This document shows, piece by piece, positions 8,601-14,538 of a stretch of 64,000 nt of DNA. Origin of the DNA: Oscillospiraceae bacterium (GTDB taxonomy: Bacteria > Bacillota > Clostridia > Oscillospirales > CAG-272); contig SVSG01000006.1 of the NCBI GenBank assembly GCA_015064415.1, positions 1 through 64,000 of the forward strand, read 5' to 3'. The position numbers and the translations under genes are program-made. Positions within the stretch are counted from its first letter, which is position 1, and the number at the start of each line of letters is the position of its first letter. Below the pieces are notes generated by a model that saw only the letters and a program-made list of their open reading frames with translations, was not told the DNA's origin and ran no database searches.

Positions 8601-9198
8601 GATCGGCCGAGGGCGCGCCCGTATAGGTCAGCGCCGCGCTGAACGCGCTGTCGGTATAAGCGCCCGTGCTGTCCACCGCCTTCACGGTGATGCTTTGCCC
8701 GAGGGAAAGCTGTACCGAGCGCTCGGTGGTGGCGGTCTGCGCGCCGCCGTTGATCTGATATACATATCCCGTGGCATTGGCAACAGCAGCCCAGGTGGCA
8801 AGACCGTCCGCAGAAATGCTGACAACGGGAGCCGCCAGCTGTTGGGGCGTGGTGCCCGTGCCGCCGCCTGCGGCGGTGTAGGTCACGCTGTTGCTCCAAT
8901 CACTTGTTGCATAAGCGGTGCCGTCGCCCACGGCGCGCACCTTGATGGTCTGCCCGTCGGTGAGCTTTTTGGAATTCACACTGCTTTCCACGTAGGAAAG
9001 CGTGCCGTCCAAGCTGATCTCAAACTTGTCGGCGTTGGGGTTTGCCTCCCACGTGACGCTATCCCCGCTCAGGGTAAGCACGGGAGCCGCCAGCTTATCC
9101 GGCGTTTTGGCGGCGGGCGTATCGTCGCAGGCCGTCAAGCCGAGCATGCCGAACAAAACCAAACATACCATAAGCCAAAGTGTTACTCTCTTTTTCAT
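5698..9198 (-). CDS. Very large surface lipoprotein with Fn3-like repeats
   Basis: Predicted secreted lipoprotein of 1166 residues, function unknown. The N-terminus is a signal peptide with lipobox LTAC (Cys24), so it is expected to be anchored on the outer face of the membrane. Two beta-sandwich modules of about 75 residues follow (each starts LAAPV and ends in a VKAV...YT strand), and two similar modules (LDAPR..., LAAPQ...) close the protein. They resemble fibronectin type III domains. The long middle part is Tyr/Asp-rich and unrecognised. Start: ATG at 9198, 5 nt after the GGAGG-containing site; a GTG one codon earlier is too close. It is monocistronic. An adhesin or glycan-binding role is inference. 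Confidence 0.75.
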   Translation of the reverse strand: MKKRVTLWLMVCLVLFGMLGLTACDDTPAAKTPDKLAAPVLTLSGDSVTWEANPNADKFEISLDGTLSYVESSVNSKKLTDGQTIKVRAVGDGTAYATSDWSNSVTYTAAGGGTGTTPQQLAAPVVSISADGLATWAAVANATGYVYQINGGAQTATTERSVQLSLGQSITVKAVDSTGAYTDSAFSAALTYTGAPSADPAAPDYLGILASNAQPSAQDGLPELSLLSDTGATLTLQETIAAFLGATENAMGQTAPAASPYSVYSASGRTVYIQIWLNNPLQNTILSLKLNGTKYQSGGALQSFFVKNGNTYLNCVYVAVTIPGNCYEEIAYQVTEIEYVEGTNINQDGKAVLIDENNDTVKIGLPYENAVPTVTTTAEHALTPSAATLSLQLADPDALIAKTGAWVRVLLFDPYTNEILAQKALAVGTATLTFDGLRASTHYAVIAVLYADLQDGEGVVAHSLYETNFRTGEALNVTVEGKILQNAANGKYYAALQITGEINDPAFRFDRVEIYEYRVGEENLKYKGAFEGNAAISENILNDKQYVVRVYYKNAAGDEQYTEHYAYTERLENPFIGYNVYTYGLINHGILGFEFPTDSKYNADNITVRIWDEQSKQYIAKDVVYLLNNPGIVAQLEQQWQAIDRYTETDRFHAVYSEWNRLRGVESLVAEKYLEVSKTEWETLAAGSQYLYVLTYGKDVNFFAGKNGMYYVILENFQSKRASEYSLQYELVADMDYNNGEGVQTAAKLKDGFFDIEPELGPNDYMFVVSDQNYQPLFYVKDGKVHLEVMTRNNMGDESKIARGYVNQVLLVTTGWDSQTVAVLWSQEDPAGEINEAAWLANVKAALIAGEDVKTAFPYGNLAPIEFEIAPPNVPAGQYYIRFTYKMYGKTYDAEHPYDRDGSALEYAVVAPLPKASIRIERESPETYGSWEVVIPQSVQGGFWNNYEVEIRNANDELILTYTEEDWDRARLHAGYSIRVRLLAMDGVNHYTDGEWSDWIKCEAMKLDAPREFSQSYNGLDIVVNWNAVNYAVKYVYTINDGAEQQTTECRAVVPVGARIKVKAVPEEGSVFLASDYSVSYTAVESRTKLAAPQVSVMPQGDIVILAWDSVENALRYEVYDVTAGKVVSSGRATQCKAEVGHEYRIRAIPQNYEQYLDSDTVTVTT

Positions 9199-9258
9199 CA
9201 CAACCTCCTGTTCCCGTCGGCGGAAATTCCGCGCGACGCAAAAATTGTTTACATCTTT

Positions 9259-9287
9259 ATTTTATCACAAATATCCGATATTTGCAA
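9259..9287 (-). promoter_or_regulatory. Promoter of the large lipoprotein gene
   Basis: TTGCAA (9282-9287) and TAAAAT (9259-9264) with a 17-nt spacer, about 60 nt upstream of the start codon. A moderate match to the vegetative consensus. Confidence 0.55.
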
Positions 9288-9348
9288 CACCGAATTTCAT
9301 ATTTTATACGAAAATTGTTAATTTTTTAGAAACAAGTGTAAAGAAAAG

Positions 9349-9378
9349 AGGGTGCATCCGCGTTTTGCGGATGCACCT
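9349..9378 (-). terminator. Terminator of the GH28-like gene
   Basis: 11-bp stem GGTGCATCCGC with its complement, 5-nt loop, followed on the minus strand by CTCTTTTCTTT, directly after the stop codon at 9383. Confidence 0.82.
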
Positions 9379-9382
9379 ATGC

Positions 9383-10705
9383 TCAATTTTCCACGTACAG
9401 CCCGTATCCCTTTTTGGCAAGAAGCAATGGCGCGCCCTCTCTTGCGTGCACATGGCGCAAGGTCACGTTTTCGATCACGTCTGTGTCGCGCAGGCAACGG
9501 AAATCCAGCGCGCAACCGCCGAACCTCTCGCCGGGAAAGGTCAGCTCCGTGTATCTGTCCTCGGGGTGCTCGCGATAGATCGACTTGCCCGTGTAAAACA
9601 CGTTTTCGATCACCACGTTTTTAAGCGATGCGCCGGGCAGGATCTCGTTCCCCGTCTCCCGGAAGGTCTGCACGCCCTGATAGGTGGAAACGGCGTAAAG
9701 CGTGTTCCCCTCCGCGAAAATATTGGAAATATACGCGTTGGAAAGCGCGCCGCCAAGGTACACCGTTCCCTTGCCGAAGGCGCGGATATTGCGCACCACG
9801 ATGTTGTCCATCTCCCCCATTTTTGCAGGGCGGTTTGTGAACCAGTTGTTCTCGCCAAGGCGCACCACGCCCCACGGCTTTGTCACCGTTTTGCCGATGT
9901 CTGTCACGTTTTCGATGGATACGTGGTGGATTTTTGCGCCATCCGTGGTGCGCAACGCCACCACGGTCGCCACGGTGGTGGCGCGCACGTCGGCGATGCG
10001 GATGTGATGAATATCGGGCGAGCGCCCCTCGGGCAACAGGTCCTTGTCGCGGCTGCACGGGAAGGCGGAAAGCGCGATCACGTCATCCCCCGTCACGCCC
10101 GTGATATGCCCGACGGTGATCTCGTAGCAGCCGAGGCGGAAATTGATGCCGTCCTGATTGGAGCGGCGGTCGATGAAATCAAAATCAATATTGGCAATGC
10201 GCCCGTACCGACAGCCGATCTGGTTGATCGCCCAATAGCGCATACGCTGACAGCGAAAGCCCTCTAACACGTATTCGCGCACGTGGTTGAGCAGGATCAG
10301 ACATCCCGTGATGGGCAAGGGCTTGTCGGGGGTCCAGTTCTGCTCGCGAAGTCCGTTATCCTTGCCGCCGTCCAGCGTCGCGTCTCCAAGACCTAAGATG
10401 CGGATGCCGTGTTGCTCGTTTTCCGGCTTGAGCGCGTCCGCGCCAAACATATTCTCGTTGCGGAAAATGTTTTCGTACACGCCGTCGGCAAGAGTGAGAA
10501 AGCAATCGTCCAGATAGACGGTGATGTCGCTTGGCAAAAGGAGCGTTTTGTCGATCACCCAGCGCCGCTCCCCCGTGCGCGCATTGTAGCGCGGGATCAC
10601 CACGGTGCGACATTCCCCTGTCTTGGTGGCGTCGATGGCATTTTGTATCGTTGCGCTGTCGCTCTCGGCGCGAAAGCGCGGGTCGTTGGCATTGTAGCAG
10701 TCCAC
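9383..10705 (-). CDS. Right-handed beta-helix glycosidase-like protein (GH28-like)
   Basis: Probable cytoplasmic polysaccharide-active enzyme of 440 residues. It shows the repeating short-strand pattern of a parallel beta-helix and motifs resembling GH28 polygalacturonases: NQDG (for NTDG) and a GDD pair in TGDDVIAL. The later GHG and RIK motifs are not obvious, so the substrate is uncertain. There is no signal peptide. I prefer the GTG at 10705, because GGAGG lies 8 nt upstream and the promoter -10 (10736-10741) would start the mRNA near 10729. A GTG at 10720 would be nearly leaderless. It is a single-gene unit with its own promoter and terminator. Confidence 0.72.
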   Translation of the reverse strand: MDCYNANDPRFRAESDSATIQNAIDATKTGECRTVVIPRYNARTGERRWVIDKTLLLPSDITVYLDDCFLTLADGVYENIFRNENMFGADALKPENEQHGIRILGLGDATLDGGKDNGLREQNWTPDKPLPITGCLILLNHVREYVLEGFRCQRMRYWAINQIGCRYGRIANIDFDFIDRRSNQDGINFRLGCYEITVGHITGVTGDDVIALSAFPCSRDKDLLPEGRSPDIHHIRIADVRATTVATVVALRTTDGAKIHHVSIENVTDIGKTVTKPWGVVRLGENNWFTNRPAKMGEMDNIVVRNIRAFGKGTVYLGGALSNAYISNIFAEGNTLYAVSTYQGVQTFRETGNEILPGASLKNVVIENVFYTGKSIYREHPEDRYTELTFPGERFGGCALDFRCLRDTDVIENVTLRHVHAREGAPLLLAKKGYGLYVEN

Positions 10706-10735
10706 GGTTCTGACCTCCACGGTTTTATTACCCCC

Positions 10736-10763
10736 ATTATAGCAAAATGCGCGGGAAAGTCAA
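10736..10763 (-). promoter_or_regulatory. Promoter of the GH28-like gene
   Basis: TTGACT (10758-10763) and TATAAT (10736-10741), 16-nt spacer. Its closeness to the gene decides in favour of the GTG start at 10705. Confidence 0.75.
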
Positions 10764-10827
10764 GGCGTTTGTCGAAATTTCGCACGCCGCGCTTCGACAA
10801 AAATATACTGAATATGGGAGGTAGTCT

Positions 10828-11616
10828 ATGGATGCTGTTGTATGGATGGCACTGCTTGCCACGCTTGGCACGTGGGGTGTCACGGCACTGGGCGCGGCAA
10901 CGGTGGTCTTTTTCAGGTCTCCCGACCGCAAAATACTGAACCTTGCCTTGGGGTTTGCCGCAGGGGTGATGATCGCGGCAAGCTTCTGGTCGCTATTGCA
11001 GCCCGCCATCGAGCGCGCCGAGGCAAGCGCCACGCTCCCCGCATACGTGGTGGCGACGGTTGGATTTCTGGCGGGGGCATTCTTTTTATGGGGGAGCGAC
11101 AAGATCGTCACGCTGGCGCAACGCGCGCAAGGGGCGGAACAGTCTAAGACGCACCGCGTGATGATGCTGATCTTCTCCATCACGCTGCACAACGTCCCCG
11201 AGGGGCTTGCCGTGGGGGTGGCGTTCGGCGCGCTGGCGGGTGGCGGGAGCGCGGAGGCGCTGATGGGCGCGATCACGATCGCGATCGGGATCGGATTGCA
11301 GAATTTTCCCGAGGGCGCGGCGGTTTCCCTTCCCTTGCGCCGTGACGGATTTTCCCGCAGGAAAAGCTTTTTTTACGGGCAGGCATCGGGGATGGTGGAG
11401 CCGCTTGCGGGCGTGCTTGGCGCGCTGCTTGTGGTGTACGTCGAGGCCATTTTGCCCTATGCTCTTGCCTTCGCGGCGGGGGCAATGATCCTTGTCGCCG
11501 TGCACGAGCTGATTCCCGAATGTCAGCAAAACCGAGAAACGTCCCCCTATTTCGCCACCGCAGGCATCATCGCGGGATTTGCCGCGATGATGCTGCTCGA
11601 CGTGATGTTGGGGTGA
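10828..11616 (+). CDS. ZIP family divalent metal transporter
   Basis: Inner-membrane metal importer (zinc and probably related divalent cations) of 262 residues with about eight hydrophobic segments. The two signature metal-binding helices are present: HNVPEGLAVG in TM4 and QNFPEGAAV in TM5, in the order typical of ZupT-like bacterial ZIP proteins. The variable loop between TM3 and TM4 is short. GGGAGG precedes the ATG by 7 nt, and a TATACT at 10804-10809 could be the -10. It is a single gene ended by a strong terminator. Metal specificity cannot be read from the sequence. Confidence 0.9.
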   Translation: MDAVVWMALLATLGTWGVTALGAATVVFFRSPDRKILNLALGFAAGVMIAASFWSLLQPAIERAEASATLPAYVVATVGFLAGAFFLWGSDKIVTLAQRAQGAEQSKTHRVMMLIFSITLHNVPEGLAVGVAFGALAGGGSAEALMGAITIAIGIGLQNFPEGAAVSLPLRRDGFSRRKSFFYGQASGMVEPLAGVLGALLVVYVEAILPYALAFAAGAMILVAVHELIPECQQNRETSPYFATAGIIAGFAAMMLLDVMLG

Positions 11617-11625
11617 AAAAATATA

Positions 11626-11658
11626 GCGCAAAATCCGCAATGTGGATTTTGCGCTTTT
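11626..11658 (+). terminator. Terminator of the ZIP transporter gene
   Basis: 11-bp stem GCGCAAAATCC with its complement, 7-nt loop, followed by TTTT. The decayed mobile island begins immediately after it. Confidence 0.82.
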
Positions 11659-11700
11659 CACCGATTACGTTTTATTGCTTTCTCCATATTCTTCCGGGTA

Positions 11701-11916
11701 CATAAGATCTGCGATCAGGCGAGGCTGCCGCACGGAACGGTACACTCGCTGCGCCACACCAATATCACGATGCAGATCGCAGCAGGCGTACCGCTGGTAA
11801 CGGTCGCAGGACGAGCAGGCCATGCGCGAACAAGCACCACGACGGACATCTACAGCCACTTCCTCAAGAGCTCGGACAGAACAGCAGCGGAAAAGTTGGA
11901 GGAGCTGTTCGAATAA
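11701..11916 (+). pseudogene. Tyrosine recombinase/integrase, C-terminal remnant
   Basis: About 71 codons of an integrase catalytic domain end in a stop at 11914-11916. The remnant keeps the HxxR box (HSLRHT), the GH box (GRAGHARTSTTT) and the nucleophilic Tyr in DIYSHFLK, followed by the usual DRTAAEKLEELF tail. The N-terminal DNA-binding domain and the first catalytic Arg are gone; the frame has no start codon and abuts the ZIP terminator. This is a 5'-truncated leftover of an integrative element, not a functional gene. The left boundary at 11701 is approximate. Confidence 0.8.
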
Positions 11917-11926
11917 AAGCAAAGCG

Positions 11927-11952
11927 GGGCGGTGGCCATATGGTCATCGCCC
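11927..11952 (+). terminator. Hairpin after the integrase remnant
   Basis: 11-bp stem GGGCGGTGGCC/GGTCATCGCCC containing two G-T pairs, 4-nt loop, 11 nt after the remnant stop codon. The following T-run is weak (TATTTT about 8 nt further on). Probably the original integrase terminator. Confidence 0.45.
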
Positions 11953-11973
11953 TGCACTGTATTTTGATTCGAA

Positions 11974-13725
11974 TTATAGTTTAGACGCCCAATTCATTGA
12001 CTTGGCGCGATAAACATTCGCTTTCTTTTTTTGCCATTGAGAACAGATACGATATGTACCAAGATAAATGTCCGTATAATACCTGTCATTATCAAAACTA
12101 TCAGTTGTTATATCAACAATGATTGAATACGAAGTACCTAAATTCAGACTACAGTAGTTTGGGTCTCTTAAATTGTCAATCATTGCCGCATTTAATTTTC
12201 CTGTAAGAAGAAAATTTGAAAAGAAAGCTTTCATTTCCTGACCAATTGTTTTTATTCCACTTGTTGGCGGCGCAGGAACAGGCAATATCGTGGTAGTGAT
12301 GGGTGTAGATGATTTACCGGATGTTGATGCGGTAGATGTACCTGATGTTTTTCGCTTGCTGATAGTTTTAGGACTGGCTGGGCCAATGTCGATGGTATCA
12401 ATCTTTATCCACTCGATAATTTTCTTGCCATTCTTGATTTTGTCGTAGATATATTTTTCGCTCACGTTTTTGTGCTTTGTTTGGAAACAGTTCAAAATTC
12501 CATCAATGGAGTAGTCGATAGTCAAATGAATATTTTTTCCTGATGCGTTATAATAATCTAAGAATGCTTGAACATCGGTATATCCAGAGGGATAATTAAC
12601 TGTATCACATTTATCCTGCAAACAAAAGTCTGAATATTTCGTTCCATAACAAACATGAATATCTATACTTCCACTTTTTTTTGATACAGTAGAGCTCGGT
12701 AGCATTAATTTACTCAAAAAGTCGGTAAAGTTAATATGGCTTTTGAATTTGTTTTCGATTTGATTCTTGACATGTTCAACTAATGGCTTATATTCACCAA
12801 TACTGATTTGTTTTCTGCCATAAACAAAATCGCACTCGTTCTTTCTAGCGGGAACTAAAAAATAATTACATGGATGAATGAAACGATAAAACGAAGCTTG
12901 CAAAATTTGCTTGAATAGTTTATCTATATCCTTTTCATCTACAGAATTAGAAACCTTTTTGTTAAAGCTGTCATATACCTCGCTAATTTTTATTATTCTC
13001 ACTTTTCTGGTCAGCCCCTCAGAAGTTTTGGATGAGTTTAAAAAAGATTGAATAACCGTTGGCAAAGATGAAACATCCGTCCAGTCCGCGACATGCCCCC
13101 GACTTAAAAATATTTCTTCTATATCTTTGTTGGATAACGAATAACTGTTATCATAGGAAATACCATTAACGTCATGAAGATGCGCTAAATACCAGTTTTG
13201 TTGGTTTAAGACGCCTGACTGTACGCTGCCTCTGTGCTCGTAATAAGTTACTTGGTCATCTTGACAATCTCCACCACGTGGATCATAGTGTAGCTGATAG
13301 GAGCCACTAAGCATCATTTGAGCAAATTCTTTCTCGGTTGGCGGTGTGACGCCTGCGCGAATCATACTATAAATTTCTTGGGCATCATAATTGCTTATAA
13401 AAGCATACGCAAATTTTATTTTGTCATTATCATCGACCACTAAAGTTAAAGCACCGCGTCGATTATCCTGCTTATCATTAGTGGGGTTTTGGGGACCGCT
13501 TTCATATTTTCTGATCCAGTAAATTGGTGTTGCAAGATTGATATATCTTTCCAGCATTGCATTCCACTCTTTCAGAATATTAGCGTCAATCTCATCTAAA
13601 CGAGGGCCAATAAGATCTTCGTAAAAATTCTTAATTGTTTTGCTATAAAGTGGTCCTTGTGGTAAAGATGAGCTCAGCTTTGCATTGGCAGAATCCGTAT
13701 TACTAAAATATTCGTTTATATCCAT
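11974..13725 (-). CDS. Orphan AT-rich protein of unknown function
   Basis: A 583-residue soluble protein I do not recognise. It is rich in Asn, Lys, Tyr and Ser and strongly A/T-biased at third positions, unlike its neighbours, so it was probably acquired. Visible parts: an N-terminal region of about 300 residues with the segment WYLAHLHDVNG; a middle segment FYRFIHPCNYFLVPAR; a low-complexity Ser/Thr/Pro linker (roughly 455-495); and a C-terminal module of about 90 residues ending near YRICSQW. There is no signal peptide or membrane helix. It has its own promoter and GGGGG ribosome-binding site and is the only intact protein gene in the island. A defence or nuclease role is conceivable from the location only. 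Confidence 0.7.
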   Translation of the reverse strand: MDINEYFSNTDSANAKLSSSLPQGPLYSKTIKNFYEDLIGPRLDEIDANILKEWNAMLERYINLATPIYWIRKYESGPQNPTNDKQDNRRGALTLVVDDNDKIKFAYAFISNYDAQEIYSMIRAGVTPPTEKEFAQMMLSGSYQLHYDPRGGDCQDDQVTYYEHRGSVQSGVLNQQNWYLAHLHDVNGISYDNSYSLSNKDIEEIFLSRGHVADWTDVSSLPTVIQSFLNSSKTSEGLTRKVRIIKISEVYDSFNKKVSNSVDEKDIDKLFKQILQASFYRFIHPCNYFLVPARKNECDFVYGRKQISIGEYKPLVEHVKNQIENKFKSHINFTDFLSKLMLPSSTVSKKSGSIDIHVCYGTKYSDFCLQDKCDTVNYPSGYTDVQAFLDYYNASGKNIHLTIDYSIDGILNCFQTKHKNVSEKYIYDKIKNGKKIIEWIKIDTIDIGPASPKTISKRKTSGTSTASTSGKSSTPITTTILPVPAPPTSGIKTIGQEMKAFFSNFLLTGKLNAAMIDNLRDPNYCSLNLGTSYSIIVDITTDSFDNDRYYTDIYLGTYRICSQWQKKKANVYRAKSMNWASKL

Positions 13726-13763
13726 ATAAATACCCCCTTATGATATCAAAGTCACATGGTTAG

Positions 13764-13792
13764 ATTATATCACAAAATTAATTAATCGTCAA
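13764..13792 (-). promoter_or_regulatory. Promoter of the orphan island gene
   Basis: TTGACG (13787-13792) and TATAAT (13764-13769), 17-nt spacer, 38 nt upstream of the ATG. It suggests the orphan gene is expressed independently. Confidence 0.75.
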
Positions 13793-13870
13793 TATTCCAT
13801 AGTCAAACTCGCTTGTTCCTAACTTCGTAGATACTATTAATCATGTTTAGTTATTTCCAAAATGTTATAA

Positions 13871-13898
13871 AAGCCGGCAGCGTTTGCTGTCGGCTTTT
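13871..13898 (-). terminator. Terminator of the tRNA-Arg transcript
   Basis: Stem AGCCGACAGC/GCTGCCGGCT with one mismatch and a short loop, followed by TTTT on the minus strand, directly after the CCA end of the tRNA. Confidence 0.75.
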
Positions 13899-13973
13899 TG
13901 GCACCCCCGGCGGGAATCGAACCCACGACTAATCCTTAGGAGGGACTTGTAATATCCACTTTACTACGGGGGC
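13899..13973 (-). tRNA. tRNA-Arg (anticodon CCU), intact
   Basis: 75 nt including an encoded CCA. Acceptor GCCCCCG pairs with CGGGGGT (one G-U); D-stem GTAA/TTAC; anticodon stem AGTCC/GGATT with loop CTCCTAA, giving anticodon CCU; T-arm GTGGG-TTCGATT-CCCGC. It reads AGG codons. It has no convincing promoter of its own and probably depends on the promoter at 14207-14235, reading through the truncated tRNA copy. Confidence 0.93.
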
Positions 13974-14135
13974 AAATTATGAAATTTATAGAAGCTGCGG
14001 AGTGCGTACCTATCCCTTAAAAATCACCGAAAAGGTGCCGCAGGGCACCAAATAGGGTGCCAAATTTCCTGTGGTTGCGGGGCAAGGTCGCGTTTTCTCG
14101 GTTTTCCTCGCGTTTGCGCGGTCGAGACAAGGTGA
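13974..14135 (-). other. Spacer between the two tRNA-Arg copies
   Basis: About 160 nt with no convincing gene. It contains GGTGCC/GGCACC alternating as overlapping inverted repeats (around 14034-14062), a pattern I would expect near a recombination site. One minus-strand frame reads about 37 codons to a stop, without start or ribosome-binding site, so it may be a gene tail left by recombination. Confidence 0.4.
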
Positions 14136-14183
14136 GAACTACCCCTTAGGAGGGGCTTGTTATATCCATTTAACTATGCAGGC
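14136..14183 (-). pseudogene. Truncated tRNA-Arg (CCU), 5' two-thirds
   Basis: Begins with a normal acceptor 5' strand GCCTGCA, a D-arm GTTA/TAAC and an anticodon loop CTCCTAA, then loses similarity in the variable loop. No T-arm and no matching 3' acceptor strand follow. The anticodon stem AGCCC/GGGGT also has a G-G mismatch. It is a relative, not an identical copy, of the intact gene downstream and cannot make a tRNA. The break point is what one expects from integration or recombination inside a tRNA gene. Confidence 0.75.
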
Positions 14184-14206
14184 GTATTCGGTTTTGCACA
14201 TCGTAT

Positions 14207-14235
14207 AGTATAACACATTTTTGCGCGGTTGGCAA
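14207..14235 (-). promoter_or_regulatory. tRNA promoter upstream of the truncated copy
   Basis: TTGCCA (14230-14235) and TATACT (14207-14212), 17-nt spacer, reading into the truncated tRNA and on to the intact one. No terminator lies between the copies. Confidence 0.65.
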
Positions 14236-14273
14236 GGTGTTTTGGGGAAATTATGAAAAGAGGTTGTATCGTT

Positions 14274-14434
14274 ACTACCCTCCCACCGTTAGCACGGTCC
14301 CCCCTCCCTCTCAAGGGAGGGACAACATAGCCGCGATGTCAGACGTAAACCTCCATCCCTCTATCCGCTATGTTCGTACTCACTTGTCCGCCCCTTGCGA
14401 GGGGCGGGGGACCGCATTGCGGTGGTGGGGTAGT
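14274..14434. repeat. Inverted dimer of a palindromic intergenic repeat
   Basis: Two oppositely oriented units of about 50 bp flank a 60-bp centre. Each unit has a short hairpin (ACCG...CGGT) next to a longer one (CCCTCCCT/AGGGAGGG in the left unit, CCGCCCCT/AGGGGCGG in the right), ending in GACAA. The outer ends ACTACCC/GGGTAGT are complementary, and the centre carries ACATAGC/GCTATGT. This is the structure of REP/BIME-like or MITE-like elements. A related single unit occurs at 15754-15806. Confidence 0.7.
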
Positions 14435-14475
14435 ACAACAAATCAAAATCGCAATCCTTTTTGACAAAATCGCTA

Positions 14476-14504
14476 TCGACAAACGGCGCGCGGCGTGCTA
14501 TAAT
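14476..14504 (+). promoter_or_regulatory. nagA promoter
   Basis: TCGACA (14476-14481) and TATAAT (14499-14504), 17-nt spacer, about 35 nt before the nagA start. A TTGACA at 14461-14466 is too far from this -10 to pair with it. Confidence 0.7.
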
Positions 14505-14538
14505 ATATATAATATCTTCCACCGCAAGGAGGGGCATT

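Noticed and set aside
6388-9321. 977-residue plus-strand open frame opposite the large lipoprotein gene
   Set aside because: Antisense shadow; the minus-strand frame has signal peptide, promoter, RBS and terminator, this one has none.
11822-12013. 63-residue open frame after the ZIP gene
   Set aside because: Wrong frame of the integrase remnant and its terminator; the recombinase motifs are in another frame.
14461-14466. Perfect TTGACA upstream of nagA as its -35
   Set aside because: It is 32 nt from the -10 TATAAT at 14499; the TCGACA at 14476 has the correct 17-nt spacing.
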